From assembly GCF_001625215.2 (NCBI RefSeq), contig NC_030383.2, positions 13,714,779 through 13,778,778 on the forward strand: a stretch of DNA of 64,000 bases, given 5' to 3'. The notes below the pieces were generated by a model. That model was given only the letters and a program-made list of their open reading frames with translations, did no database searches and was not told the DNA's origin. This stretch comes from Daucus carota subsp. sativus (lineage: Eukaryota > Streptophyta > Magnoliopsida > Apiales > Apiaceae). The first letter of the stretch is position 1; each line of letters opens with the position of its first letter. A program made the position numbers and the translations under genes. Shown here piece after piece: positions 47,801-60,145 of the stretch.

Positions 47801-50800
47801 ACTAGATTAATGACCTGCTGTAATTTCATTGATGCCATTATGATACCTAGAGTATACAATATTTCTTCATAAATCACATATTCAACAAAAAGTAAAAAAT
47901 TATTAGATAGAAAAGTTATGGAGATATCTTAGCCAAAAGAGTTTTCTTCTGTTTGCAGATCACTTGAACAAACAAAATAATTACAAAGGAAGGGTATCCT
48001 ACAAAGCAGCATATATGATCTAGAGTATCCAATAACATCAGTCATTTATTAAAGAGAATCAGAATGAAATGTCACTTGATAGACAAATTTGCAAACAGAA
48101 ATTCAGTTACTTTCCATAATATCTATAAATTATAGAGATACCTTCTACACAACTCATTTTCTTCCGTGCAGTCAACCTTTCCCAAAAGAATCCGTCCATC
48201 CATTTCTGGGTCATATCTGAAAACAATTTGATTACGAGTTCAACTAGTTAGCATACTTCATGCTATATAGAGAGCAGAGCTAAGCTACATGCAACTATTA
48301 AGCATGGATTAAAAATTAAAATAGTTAATACACCTTTCCCTCATGATTTTTGCAGCTTTCTCCCATGAAGGTCTCTGAAACAAGAAAAATGAGAGGTAGG
48401 ATACATTTAGAGATGTAAAATGAGTTCATAATTTATTTTTTACTAAACAAGAGCTTAAATTACAGAAGTAGACAGCTATAAAACTGATAGATAATTGGAT
48501 ATAAGCAATAAAAGTGAAAACAAGACAGATGAAGATTGAATAGAGCGAAATTCCCAGTAAAATAGCACCAAAAGGCTCTTGCTCTTGCTCTAGCATTATC
48601 ACACTCACACAGGTGTCCCAGGTTTATGCCTTGTCCTAGGCAAGGCAAGATGGGGGTTAGTGGGTTCAATTAGCCAAAAAAAAAAAGAAGCAAGCAGACT
48701 ATAACATCCTTGATTGCTCTTGAAACCATATCTGAATGTCAAGTAAAATAGAACTTTACATGATAGTAACACTCCTCTCAGGACTCAGGATACCCAAATT
48801 CTAAAGAGACTGCAATTAGTTCTACATCACGGTTTTCCCTTCTTGCATCAATTCAGGAAAAATAAAATAGAAGCATAAAATACTGCATAATAACCTGAAA
48901 GTGAGGATTAAGAGCATCTCTAAGAGGCTCTCTACATAGGCTCTTAAGTTGAAAATTAGAGAGCCATGGTTCACATATAGCTCCAAGAGACTTTTAGAGG
49001 CTCTTTATAAACTTAAAAGCCTCTTCTCTCCCCTCTATTTTAAAGAGCCTACACATTGCTCTTAACTAATTGTTCTTAATAATGATTTCATTCCCTTCCA
49101 CTCATCCATAACTTTTCCCTCTCAGTCTCTTTTGGTTCAGATATGAATAAAATATAAAATAAAGAATGAGTATAAAGAGTATTGCCGGAGTTAGCATGTT
49201 TCGGTCCTCTTCCCCATTACTTAGAAAAAGTGAGCCATCGATTCAGGTATAAGATACTATCATTACAGCCGGACAATTAGACATCCAACCCGTAATCGCA
49301 ACGACCCAATTGCAAAAGCGGAGCTCTACCAACTGAGCTATATCAACCCGAGCCAAGTGGAGCATGCATGGACAATCTTAATAATGTACTAACTTGCTAG
49401 GAGCCATATTATTTATATTATATTTAGGAACCAACTAAGGGACTCTTACAGATGCTCTAAAGGAGCAACTGGGAGACTTAACAAGACATGTTCAATATTT
49501 AATCCTCAAAAATTTTCCACTTGTTTAATCCTCCAAGTCAATTCACATACAAAATTCTTCAACATAAACAATATAATGTTTGATCAACGACTAAGCAAAC
49601 TCTGAGAAGGTTAGATTATCACCAGTCGATTACTCCAAGAGCACCACGGAGCAAAGAAATTTACAACCAAAACTGGATGCCTGCAAAAGAATTTTTCAGA
49701 TTCAGGAAAGCACCATAAAGTTGACAGTGCAGTTATATTGAACAACAATTAAGGGTTTCGGTGGAACTTAGACATACTTACATATGAGAAATCCTATCAA
49801 AATTTCGTGCATTTAGTGAAAGAGAACCTTCACCATATTCTTCATCAACCAACTCATCATGCTTAATAACTCTCGGAACTGGTCCAGATTGAAATTCAGG
49901 ACCAGTAGGATTGAGATTTCGATCTATCGAATACTTGCGAACTGTCTTAGTTACATTCAACCTGTTCTGCAAATAAGAGTATGCAAACTCAAGCCAATTA
50001 GTTTTATATCGCAAAGTCAAGCCTATTTCAAGGAAAAATAAAACTAGAACCGCACATAAATTTCTGAAGCTACATTTTTACTGCCGAATAGAAGACCACT
50101 AAAAATAGTATAATACTGACTTACTGTTCCCAAAACATCATTCATGTCCACAGATGCAAATTCACAAGATAGTGCTGGAAAACTGCCACAAAATTCAAAA
50201 AGAGGAATATCAGCAAACAATCCAAATCATAGAATACCATTTAGTACAATACTTCTACGTCTACCCTCTACATAAATACAGGTACCATAATGCAAGGACA
50301 GGCCATCAGAAATTCCATTACAAACATACAACAAAACTAAAATAGTGAAGGATTGTCAACAGAACTCTTTTCACAAAAGTTGTTGAAGCTGCAAAGAACC
50401 TCCTTGTTATCTATTGAGACATTAATAACATAGACAATTTGTAGAAACCACACAAGGGTGAGTCATAATTTCAAAATAACTACTACATAATTGATAATAC
50501 CATACCTAATATTAAAATAAATGCGTAATAAGTCTTCATCAGGACTCGTGTCCACTATGACCGATGTTGAGGTGTTAACCGTCAAATAGCTATTTAGTTC
50601 CTGCAAAAAAGAAGATGATTACTTAGCTATGTTCAAGTGTACCCAGAACTATGCTGACAACAAAACGGCTAGTTAACATTTAATACAGCGACACGAGTAA
50701 CAGGAATACATAGACCCTGCATATTGATCATACATAGGCAAATATTAATAGTAAAAAAAAAGAGGGAGAGAACAAAAAGTTCCGCAATGACTAAACCCTG

Positions 50801-51320
50801 TAACTCTCTTCCACAATATCAACATTAACTAACTGAACCAAACTAGGGGGACGGGCTTCCTACCATCCCAAACAAGAACATCATGAAAAAAGCTGCGAGT
50901 ATGGACAATCCCGCACCAGACAATGATGCTTCTGTCAAATCTCTCGGGATTTTTCTGCAAATATAATAAACAATAATTTAAACATAGACTGCAACATTAC
51001 ATACCATACGAATAGATAAACGATCCAAATAGAAACACAAGCCAAAATTAGGATTTATCGAAATTCCAAAACACCCTAGCTTACATCCAAGCATTACTCT
51101 AATCAAGTGATTAACTAACTGAATTCAATAATCGCATAGCATAAAACATGGAGATAAACACAAATCGAAAGTGACAAATGGGAGATTAGTTCATAAATTA
51201 GATTAAAAATGAGATCTACAAATTGAAGAAAAACAGAGAAATAAGTATCGATGAAATATATATATGTGTGTGTGTGTACCTGTAAAAGTCGACAGATTTG
51301 ATCTTGCTGGAGGAAACCAT
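44848..51320 (-). CDS. Protein disulfide isomerase with ERGIC-like domains (PDI5-3/PDI5-4 type)
   Basis: Fifteen exons on the minus strand: 51280-51320, 50864-50954, 50506-50600, 50125-50182, 49782-49966, 49623-49680, 48334-48374, 48142-48216, 47346-47402, 47113-47179, 46831-46971, 46376-46594, 45197-45346, 45039-45116, 44848-44925. All have GT-AG borders and join in frame to 477 residues, the family length. It acts in the ER/early secretory membranes on disulfides, probably in cargo folding or receptor traffic. Domains: a short cytosolic start (MVSSSKIKSVDFYR); membrane segment 1 (about 25-44); ERV/ERGIC N part; a thioredoxin domain with APWCSWSNRL, that is CxxS (about 170-173), as is typical of this subgroup; ERV/ERGIC C part (GSHSFDASQMNMSH); and a last membrane segment (LCAIIGGVFTVAGILDSIL) ending KKVELGKNF. 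The large intron between exons 6 and 7 holds a MITE with plastid DNA; the one between exons 12 and 13 holds another MITE. Confidence 0.95.
45574..45946. mobile_element. hAT-like MITE (family copy 3)
   Basis: Inverted termini GAGGCCGTTTGG and CCAAACAGGCTC; flanks TAAATACT and TAAATCAC match at six of eight positions, fitting an 8-bp hAT duplication. The interior is a series of GACTTAT/ATAAGTC words and the block TTACACAAACAG shared with the copies at 7980-8222 and 9903-10138. It lies in an intron of the PDI gene. Confidence 0.7.
48912..49457. mobile_element. PIF/Harbinger-like MITE carrying chloroplast DNA
   Basis: Inverted ends GAGCATCTCTAAGAG and CTCTTACAGATGCTC flanked by TAA on both sides (48909-48911, 49458-49460). 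The 546-bp element is longer than expected because about 180 bp in its right half are plastid-derived (see next entry). No transposase. It lies in the intron between exons 6 and 7 of the PDI gene. Confidence 0.82.
49187..49370 (-). other. Nuclear plastid insertion: trnA-UGC 5' exon and intron start
   Basis: The minus strand reads GATATAGCTCAGTTGGTAG, AGCTCCGC, TTTTGCA, then AATTGGGTCGTTGCGATTAC and the rest of the start of the trnA(UGC) group II intron, ending in CTTCCCC-AGGACCGAAACATG order. Upstream, GCTCCACTTGGCTCGG belongs to the trnI-trnA spacer. Several substitutions (TTTTGCA for the expected CTCTTGCA; the acceptor end altered) show it is an old, non-functional copy. Recognition is from knowledge of the plastid inverted repeat; alignment would settle the exact borders. 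Confidence 0.85.
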
Positions 51321-52545
51321 GGTAGCAGCGGAGAGGGTTTTCGAGTGAGATTTGTAAGTAATTTATTTATATTCAGCCTCTTGTATAAACTCTCTTATTT
51401 TCGTATGTATATGTCACTCCTCGATAGTATGACTGAGACGTTTCTGAAACACGCCACTCACCACAACCCCCGTTTTAAATATACAAGAAATAAATATCAA
51501 TTAAAATATGATTCACATTCATTCGCGATTAGCTGAATTCAGCCATCAAGACTGATAAAGAAGTGGGTAAGAGGTCAGATTGTCTTTCCAAATTTAAATT
51601 TAAATTTAATTTTTTTTAATAGGTGATACATAGATGTTTGATTTTCTATAAATAAATGATTTTATAAAACAAAACACTTAACAAAATGAAAATGAGAAAT
51701 ATAACGGGCAGATTCGACTATCAATACTGAAATAAAGAAGGAGCTAAACAAGTACTCCCTTCATCCTTTTCGATTGTTTATATCGGGGGAGGAGGTTCGG
51801 CACGCATTTAAATGCTGTTAGAAAATATAATTTCATTAATTATTTTGAATTTTTTTCTCATGATGAAAATTTGACATTTAAATTTTTATACAGAAACAAG
51901 CTCTATAACTATGTTATGTACGTCTTAAAAAGCATGTCGAGTAGTTAAAAAAAATTGTAAAGAAATGAGAGGGATGGAGTGAGTAGTTGTTTTATTTTTA
52001 GACCACTAATATATAAAACATTTAAATTTTTTTAATTAAAAAAAATATTATAATGACATCTCGAACAATCCAACCTAAATTATATGTGAAACTAGTAGCA
52101 TCGCGGTTCATCTTCGTGTAAGCATTACATATAGCTCATTACTCAGAATTATCAGTTATAATGACGCCAGGAGGAGTCTCTGTATAAGTGTCCACTTTTC
52201 ACCTTTAATAATCGAATTAAACATTTTTACCAATAATAAACTAAAATTCTTTTATTATTTTAAGAAATCAAAAATTATATTTTAAAATAAATTATATGTA
52301 TCATATAATATTATAAATTTTAATTATTTTTTCAATTGTATAATACTCCTATATACACAATGTAATCATCGATCAATCGAAACTAGGACAACATGATACT
52401 AGTTTTTTCTTTTTCTCCAAAACTAATAAATTGAAACGTGACATAACTTCTTCCTTGGTGAACTAATACGAGCATTCCATTGTTGTTTCTTAAATTCGCG
52501 TTCGTAGAAAATAGAAGATTTCCCGTTTGTAGAGAACAAAAAAGA
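51321..52545. other. Divergent promoter region PDI / ETFA
   Basis: The two genes point away from each other over 1.2 kb. It contains a Stowaway-like MITE (51755-51983), otherwise AT-rich with no coding. Confidence 0.55.
51755..51983. mobile_element. Stowaway-like MITE, second copy
   Basis: Ends CTCCCTTCATCC and GGGATGGAGTGAG, flanked by TA on both sides; 229 bp, about the size of the copy at 9647-9880. Confidence 0.78.
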
Positions 52546-55500
52546 ATGGCAACAATTCCGATGCTCAGAGCTTATAAGAGGAGGTCAACTTCTACTTTCA
52601 GATATGTAAGTTAACTCTTATAATCCCAGTTGCTTCTGATTTTAATTTACCCTTTTCTTTTGTTGCTAATTCTCTAATTCACTTTTTAACTTCAGTGGTA
52701 CACCTTGTGTTTCCCTTTAAGTATATATGAAGTTTGTTCTACTGTGTATTGATTTGTTTTGTATACTTGTATATTAGTGGATATAAGTTTACATAATGAC
52801 TGGCTTGCGTACACTCAAATTATGATCATTTACTTTTTTCTGACCTAGATTTGAAATTAGTTAAACCAATTAGAGTTTACTTGAAAGTCGAAAATTTGGG
52901 GACAGATGAACCGTATGACTTCAGCTATATGATCATTTTAGGATCGAAAATATCACAGTGCTGCTGATTAATGTAAATAGCGAATTCGATTCAGTTTGAT
53001 TGTCTAATCTGTAATCAAGTGATGACCGGTGGTTATACAATTATTATTAATTTGTTGTAATCACTGGCGTTAATATTAGGTTTGGTTGACGATCTTTCTT
53101 CTTTGTGGAAATCACACTACAAACTTAAAATTAAAAATATGAATATAATGAAGGAGAGGAGATACTGGAGAGTAGGCATGAGGGGTTCATTTAGTTACAA
53201 GAAGGATTTGGTATGATTGGCTATGATTTTGAGGGATGGGGGAAAATTGTTATACATTCCCTTGTTTTAACAATTTTTTTGCCAATTGTCTTTTTTAACT
53301 TTCTATTTTTGAAATAATATTTGTTTGCTCATGCACATTCACTCATATAAATGTGTATATAACCTATTATTTGCATGTTGCGCTCTTTAAGTTTGCTTTT
53401 TCACTGATTATTTTCTCTCTTGAGATGTTAATGTTTTTTTGCTTCAATATGGCACCTGTCCGACTCAGTGATTATGTGTTTGTTTCTGATTATTATATTC
53501 ACTTCTATGACATCCTTGTTATTAGCTTAGCACATTAATTTTAGCCGAACACGAAGGTGGTTCTTTGAAGGCTCAAACCTTAAATGCTATAGCAGCTGCA
53601 AATTATTTGGGCAAGGAGAGTTCTATTTCTCTGCTACTGGCTGGGTCAGGCCCTTCCCTTCAAGAAGCTGCTGCACATGCTGCTTCTTGCCATCCTTCCA
53701 TTTCTAAGGTACTCTCTCTTGCATTATCTCATCGCCCCAGTGGTTATATTAATCATTGTTAGCTTCTTTTAAGAGTTACAGGGTAAAAGTAGATTCTATG
53801 GCATACTTGGTTGAATTTGTGTGTGATTAATCTAATTTAACCATCTTAAAGCTCTCCAACTGCTGTTACCTAATAAATAATATTGGTTCCTGTAAGATAT
53901 GGTTTTATTAAATCCAAAATATACAATGGAGAAAGTTAGAATATCTAGTAAGAAACTCTATTTAACCAATCAAGGTGGGTTCTGGCTCATAATATTTTAA
54001 CCTGGTTAATTGGGAACAGAATGTTGTTCCCGTGTGTTTTGTTCAGGGTTTTTTTTTCTTAGGTACGAGAATGTTAGTCACATTAATAAGGCAACTCATT
54101 TCCTTCTTACCCTATGGGATTCTAAATCATTGTCATGCTTATATCATCCCATCCCCATCAACAAACCAAACCCGTCCTAATATTTTTATTATTTGTTTGT
54201 TGTCTAGGTGCTCCTTGCTAAATCAGATAAGTTTACATATCCTCTAGCTGAGCCATGGGCTAAATTACTCCAACTGGTTCAGAAGATAGGCAGCTACTCG
54301 CACATTATTTCTGCTTCAGGTTCATTTGGGAAAAATATATTACCGCGTGCCGCTGCTCTTCTGGATGTTTCTCCTATTAGTGATGTGATTAAGATTTCAG
54401 AACCTCACCTTTTTGTCAGGTGATTTCATTACTCATATTATCAAAATTTCATCTTTCTTGCTGGGTTTTTTTATGGTGTGTGCATCGACTAGTGGCTGAG
54501 ACAATATGTTTGTTTATCTTCGCATAGTCTTGTCCCATAAAAGTTAAGACTGCTACTCCCGTAATTCTGTTGATATCCTTGTGTATTCCCATTTAAGTTC
54601 AACAGAACCTATACTAGTAGTGTTGGGGTCTAAAGCATGCACATCGATAATATTTCCTGACAAAGCTACTTATGCTCCTTGCTTTAAACTTGTTTGTTTT
54701 CTTACTCGTTCTAGTCCTCTTCTATGATATATTTGTTTTCTTATTTTGTGTCATACAAATCGGGTTCGATAAGGAACTGTCAGAAGCATTATGTGTGACA
54801 TTTTCCCACTACATTTCCAGTTTGGTGATATAAACTTTTACATGTTCCAGGCCAATATATGCAGGAAATGCTCTTTGTACTGTTCGATATGTTGGTTCCA
54901 ACCCGTGTATGTTGTCCATCAGATCTACTTCTTTTCCAATGATCTCTATGGCAGCTGATTCGAAATCTAATCCCGCACCAATTGATGAAGTTGATCTATC
55001 AACCATAGATGAAGGTATGTTGATTTATGTATTCTCTAGTTCACTGGTTGTATTTTCTAAAACCGGCCTTTATAAAATGAATTAGATTAATAAGGCATCT
55101 GACTTGGTCAGAAGCTACATGTATTTGAATCTATCACATCTCTAGTAATCTTTGTGTTAGCTGTTTTAGATTTGTTTTGCAGACAATTTTTGTATAGTCG
55201 TTGTAACTGGCAGCAAACTAGTCATTTTATAGCAGTTTTTTTTCCGCAGATGGAATCAGTAAATCTAGATATATACAACAAACAACCCAGGAATCAGAAC
55301 GCCCTGATCTTGGGAATGCACGTGTTGTCATAACTGGGGGCAGAGCACTGAAAAGTGCAGAAAACTTTAAGATGGTAGAACAGCTTGCTGAGAAACTTGG
55401 TGCTGCAGGTTTTTCTCTTGAAAACGCTTTTTCTTACTATTATATTTTTCTAATATATTTGTTCCGTTGAAAAGTGATTTTCTAATACTGAACACAAGTT

Positions 55501-56380
55501 GTACCACACTATTCTTTCAAATGTTCAGTGAGCTTCCCAATTTTCCATACCCATGTTATCATACCCACAATACAGTGGAGTCGGATGACCAGTAAGCTGC
55601 TTGTAAAATGACGATGCCATCTAAATAATTTTTTTTTTTTAATCTGTAGTTGGTGCTACTCGTGCTGCTGTTGATGCTGGTTATGTGCCCAATGAGCTAC
55701 AGGTGACTATTCAAATTAATAGTATATATATTGTTGGTAACATTATGTTGTCATTAAACAGTTAAACGTTATCGTTGATAATTTGTTCATATCATACAAT
55801 CACTAAAAGTTTAAATTGGGGCTGTATGAGAATTAAGTGCAACTTTATTACAAGTTTCTAGCACATTCCAGCAAATGTAACGTTGTGGATCATATTCAAT
55901 TATTCTCATGGAAAGGATTGGACTAATTTCTTAGTATTTAGTGTTTTTGGCACCCCGTTTTCATACTTCACTTTTTATGCTAGGTCGGGCAAACTGGAAA
56001 GATTGTTGCCCCAGAACTATACATGGCTTTTGGTGTTTCTGGAGCCATTCAGCACTTGGCAGGAATGAGAGATTCTAAAGTCATTGTCGCCGTAAACAAA
56101 GATGCAGATGCACCAATATTCCAGGTTAAGATATATCCGAGACTTCTAAAATTATCAGTCTGGGAGTTCTACTAACTGTATGTACTAATTAGCATTACAT
56201 GTGTCGACTAGGAGATCTGTCTCTCATGGAGCCAAGTCCTAAAATAGCTATGTTGTTTTTCTTTATATATAGCATTTGGTTTATCTAGCTTTCTTATTAC
56301 AGGTTGCTGATTATGGACTGGTGGGAGATTTATTTGAAGTGATACCGGAGTTGTTAGAGAAGATGCCTGAGAAAAAATAG
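52546..56380 (+). CDS. ETFA: Electron transfer flavoprotein subunit alpha, mitochondrial
   Basis: Eight exons: 52546-52605, 53526-53708, 54208-54419, 54851-55014, 55250-55408, 55650-55702, 55984-56124, 56303-56380; all GT-AG, in frame, 349 residues. With ETF-beta it carries electrons from matrix dehydrogenases (isovaleryl-CoA and 2-hydroxyglutarate dehydrogenases in plants) to ETF:ubiquinone oxidoreductase; important for branched-chain amino acid breakdown in darkness. The start [20 protein letters not shown] is a basic, Ser-rich mitochondrial presequence. The N-domain follows ([42 protein letters not shown]). The C-terminal FAD domain has [27 protein letters not shown] and the family signature [16 protein letters not shown] (about 289-304), and ends [20 protein letters not shown]...EKK. 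The acceptor at 53525 was chosen over 53530 because it keeps the frame and gives [10 protein letters not shown]. Confidence 0.96.
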
Positions 56381-56510
56381 GCCAAAGAGATTATTTGATC
56401 TTATGTTGTTGAAGGTGGTACAGCTGCTATAGTTTCTGTAATATCTAGCAACGGTACTGATCGTTTACATAGATATTCAACATAGCATCCCATTTGTATA
56501 CCTTCGTAAT

Positions 56511-56516
56511 AATAAA
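56511..56516 (+). terminator. Poly(A) signal of ETFA
   Basis: AATAAA 130 bases after the stop codon. Confidence 0.45.
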
Positions 56517-56753
56517 ATTACTGGGAGAGCAACTGGTCAATATGTATTCAAATATGATTTAGTAATAATAAGAAAAAGTATTCTAATAAAAATACTCCTA
56601 AACTGGTGCAAATATTGACTGATCGATAATTTTTTTAGTATTTCGGATTTATTAATAAAATATAGATGTTACAATAAATTTGATCGTTTAGTTGCTAGTT
56701 GCTACAATTCTTTTAACTCTGATGTATACTCGAATATTAAGATATATCTTTCA

Positions 56754-56775
56754 CCCTGACAAAAAAAAAAAAAAA
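56754..56775 (+). mobile_element. Minute poly(A) retro-insertion with 15-bp target duplication
   Basis: Seven bases (CCCTGAC) plus about 15 A residues lie between two perfect copies of AAGATATATCTTTCA (56739-56753 and 56776-56790). This is the footprint of LINE-type target-primed insertion that copied only the tail of an RNA. Confidence 0.7.
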
Positions 56776-57110
56776 AAGATATATCTTTCAGGTTCATGTG
56801 GTTATGATACAAAGAAATTTTGTGTTAGTGTTAATACTTAGTAATAATTATTATGGTAAGTGCTTTTACATATAAATCTTTGATACAAAAAAATAATTTA
56901 TTAATTGTTTTTCAAAACATATAAATGACACGTCAACTTCTACTTTAGAATAACTTACTTATTTATAATGATATTGTTATCGGATCCCAAAAATATTATT
57001 TTATAAAGATTTTACCATAAATATAATATATAAATTAATAATTTAAAGCCCTGTTGGTTACGTGTTGGAATTCGTGTTAGTAATTAGAAATAGAGATCTT
57101 AAAACAAGTT

Positions 57111-57181
57111 GCGCATCTGGTGTAGTGGTATCATAGTATCCTCCCACGGTACTGACCAGGGTTCGATTCCCTGGATGCGCA
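57111..57181 (+). tRNA. tRNA-Gly (anticodon CCC)
   Basis: 71 nt, intronless. Acceptor stem GCGCATC/GATGCGC pairs over 7 bp with A as discriminator. The D arm has GGTGTAGTGG. The anticodon stem GTATC/GGTAC carries the loop CTCCCAC with anticodon CCC, reading GGG. The T arm is CCAGG-GTTCGAT-TCCCTGG. All parts conserved, so probably functional. Flanked downstream by T-rich sequence (AATTCCTTTTAATTTTTT) that can end RNA polymerase III transcription. Confidence 0.95.
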
Positions 57182-57483
57182 ATTCCTTTTAATTTTTTGC
57201 TACTTTTACTGTCAACATTAATTAGCTTCCTTTTATAGCTTTATGCATCTTAAAAATCTATACTATACTATAATAAGACAAGAGGGGTATAATTTGTAGT
57301 CCTACTTTTTGTTCACGTTTTTTGGTTTCGTCCTACTTTTTTCGTCTTTTTTTTTTTCATCTTTAGACTACTACTAAAAATAGGTCTCCTATTTTTATTT
57401 TATTGTTTAAAGAAAGTCTCCTACTAAAATTCTTAGTTTTACAAACAAAAACAAGCATTCGCGTGAGCCTCTACATCCTTTCT

Positions 57484-58493
57484 CTAATGTTTTGCAACTT
57501 GAACCAAACCCAGTCGGTGAGTGTGAGAGTATAGTTCAGCAAGTTCTTGATAGGAGGCATCACATTGCTAGGTTCACAAGACATTCTTTGAGTCTTGATG
57601 ACTTTCATCATTTTCTGTTTTCAACCGATCTTAATCCACCCATGTTGTCTAAGGTATGATTTAAGTACTTTGATTTCAATTCGTTTGGTTTTTGAGTTGG
57701 GATCTTGCTTAGTTGACCTTTTCCACTATTTTGGGATTTTTTTTTTATTTGTTTGTTTTTGGTTTTGGATTCTTGATTGGAATTGAATTAGGGATAAGTG
57801 GTAATTAGGAAATTGAATTTGAAAATCTTGGTGTGTGGCGAAATGGACAGACAGAAGATATTAGGAGTAAATTATGACTAAATAGTACTGGGCATTAGGC
57901 TAATAAGATTCAACTGTTTCCCCAAGGGGGTTGGTTTAGATATTATTCTTTTAACAATGATAATGGAAATATGAAGGCAGCATCACTTTGTTAGTACTCA
58001 AATTGTGTATATCTTGATTTAACAATACTGAATAGTAATTAGGTAAAATATTCAGCAAAAGAAAATTAGTAATTAGGCTGTATCAGTTTTGAAATGAAGA
58101 TATTCCGTAATGATTGTAACCTTGAATGTAACTATTTAATTTTTGTTTTTTTTAAGCCTTTTCTATTTGCATTTGGTAGTCAATATTAAAAAAGAGAGGG
58201 AGAGAGAGAAATAGTTTCATGTTTTTTCAGCAGTTATGCTTTATAAAAAACTTTACAGCTAACATGGACACTTGTTCTATTTTTAGGTCAATCACGACAT
58301 GACTGCACCACTGTCACATTATTTCATATACACCGGACATAATTCGTACTTGACCGGGAATCAGCTCAATAGTGATTGTAGTAATGTTCCAATCATAGAA
58401 GCACTTAAAAGAGGAGTGCGAGTTATAGAACTTGATTTATGGCCAGACTCAAACTCACGCAAGGGTGCTATACATGTTAAACATGGAGGGCGG
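57484..58493 (+). pseudogene. Phosphoinositide phospholipase C fragment (EF-like region and start of X domain)
   Basis: Two exons. The first ends at 57653 and reads VQQVLDRRHHIARFTRHSLSL and DFHHFLFSTDLNPP; its start near 57484 is uncertain. The second is 58287-58493 and reads [62 protein letters not shown]. The catalytic His of the X domain (TGHNSY) is present. The GT after HGGR leads into AACCTAG and no further PLC exon follows, so the X domain is cut and the Y and C2 domains are absent. In plants the whole enzyme cleaves PIP2. Frames are open, but the product could not be active. Confidence 0.88.
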
Positions 58494-59006
58494 GTAACCT
58501 AGATTAAGATTTTGCTTTATAGTGCTTTTGCAGCTTGATATGTATGTTTGAGTAAAATTGGCAGCTTTCCTGCTATTTTTCGTTGAATTTGTGAATTTAC
58601 TTAGAAGTTAGTTATTTAGACAAGGCTAGAACTTCAGATACATTGAACATTATGTCAATTACTGATATGGCTTAATTACCTTCGTTGATCATGTAGAGGA
58701 TTGAAGAAATTTGGATTACTGAATAACATATTGATTAGTAGTGTTTCTCACTCAAAATAGGGTCGAGAAGGATGAGTTATGTGCAGACCTACTGTAGCCT
58801 ACCCAATAGGTTTTTCGGGGAAGACTTTCTACTATTGAGGAAACCTTGAAAGTTCAGAATTTTTTGGAGTCTGAGGATTTTTGTTTTGTAAGAAAGTAAA
58901 TCGGTTTAAGAAGCTGCAGTCTAGATGTATAATAGTTTGATTGATTCAAGTATGAGGCCAGTTTATATATATATTGATTATTTTCTGACCTCACATTCTC
59001 TTGCAG
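58494..59006 (+). other. Junction region between the PLC and ALG1 fragments
   Basis: Intron-like AT-rich DNA. A GC-richer segment at about 58760-58830 (GGTCGAGAAGGATGAGTTAT) resembles plant repeat DNA but is not identified. The switch from PLC intron to ALG1 intron is not visible. Confidence 0.4.
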
Positions 59007-59527
59007 GCATGCTTAGAAGTGGATATAGTTGCATACGGAGGTATAATATATTTTATATTTGGAGTAGAATTGTTCTTTTCAAATTAGAAGATATTTTATT
59101 AACTTTTATGCGTAATTTAAATCAGTTATGTCTTTGTTTAGTTATAGGGAAACCATATCAATCTGGAAAATGAGTTTAAAAACTTGTAACACTCTTTTGT
59201 GCTAATTTTTTTTCTTGGATGTATGAGTAGGTTCAGACCCTCACTCGGCTGTATTAGAGCACCAATATATCCATTTTCATAAAATGGTACTGCTTTTTGT
59301 TAATAACTATACCAAGTTAACTTGAAACTCGTGTATTCATTAAAGGATTGTTACGTCTCTCACTAAATATGAGTTTTCTGGTTCTGCAGAAACCCTGGCC
59401 AGCAATCCCTCATATGCCAAAGATACTTCAGCCTTTGATGCTTTTATTTAAGCCCGTGTTCCAATTTTTAGTGCTGCTTTGGTTTCTTTGTGTTAAAATA
59501 CCCGTTCCGGATGTTTTCATTGTACAG
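59007..59527 (+). pseudogene. ALG1 (chitobiosyldiphosphodolichol beta-mannosyltransferase) fragment
   Basis: Three exons, 59007-59040, 59231-59286 and 59390-59527, splice in frame to 76 residues: ACLEVDIVAYGGSDPHSAVL, EHQYIHFHKM, KPWPAIPHMPKILQPL and so on to KIPVPDVFIVQ. This corresponds to an N-terminal portion of the ER enzyme that adds the first mannose in N-glycan assembly. The start exon, all exons after VFIVQ and the catalytic glycosyltransferase domain are missing. The three exons are open, suggesting recent capture. Confidence 0.85.
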
Positions 59528-60145
59528 GTGAGTTTAATGTTGCAAGGTTTCAAATTTTTTGGAGTATCATACTGTGACATTTATATGGTCTTTTATTCTT
59601 CTTGGACATGTTCTGTTGATAATTTTACAATAATTTATATACTATCAAAGTATTTATCGTTAGACCTAAAATTAGCTTGATTTATTTGGTTTTTAAGTTT
59701 TAATTGTTGGTTTAGATACACTCACGAGCTTCTCGAATAATTACTTACGAAATTTGAGTTTGACGTATTAGAGTTACAGGATTCTGTCTTCTGTATAATA
59801 TTTTTACCTAAGGTTAGAGAGGACCGAAGCTTTAGACTGTAAAGGTTGTACTTGTCTGTAGTTAAAGGGCTTGCTTTCGAAGTGTTTGATAAGAATCCTG
59901 ACATATATTTTTTTTTCTTTACATATTTAATGTTTTTACAAGGTTAATTTAGATCATATGTGTCCAACAGGCCGGAGAATTGTATGTTTGCACTCAAATT
60001 TTTATTTTAACGATTGATATAAATCATTAACTTTTTAATACTTGGCGTAATGTTTGTTAATTTCATGCTTAGGAGACATAGTGAAAAGCAACATACAACC
60101 ATGATTTTCGATTTATTTTGTGTTTTTTTGCATCTTCCATGTCAG

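Noticed and set aside
49285-49350. Possible functional tRNA on the minus strand
   Set aside because: It is only the 5' exon of plastid trnA plus intron sequence with substitutions; no 3' exon is present.
56640-56668. Possible extra Helitron 5' end on the minus strand (TTTAGTATTTCGGATTTA...ATATAGA)
   Set aside because: Resembles the ends in the eIF1 intron but is too diverged and AT-rich, with no hairpin partner found.
58287-58502. Open frame as a small complete gene
   Set aside because: It is a middle exon of phospholipase C; its stop is intron sequence after a splice donor.
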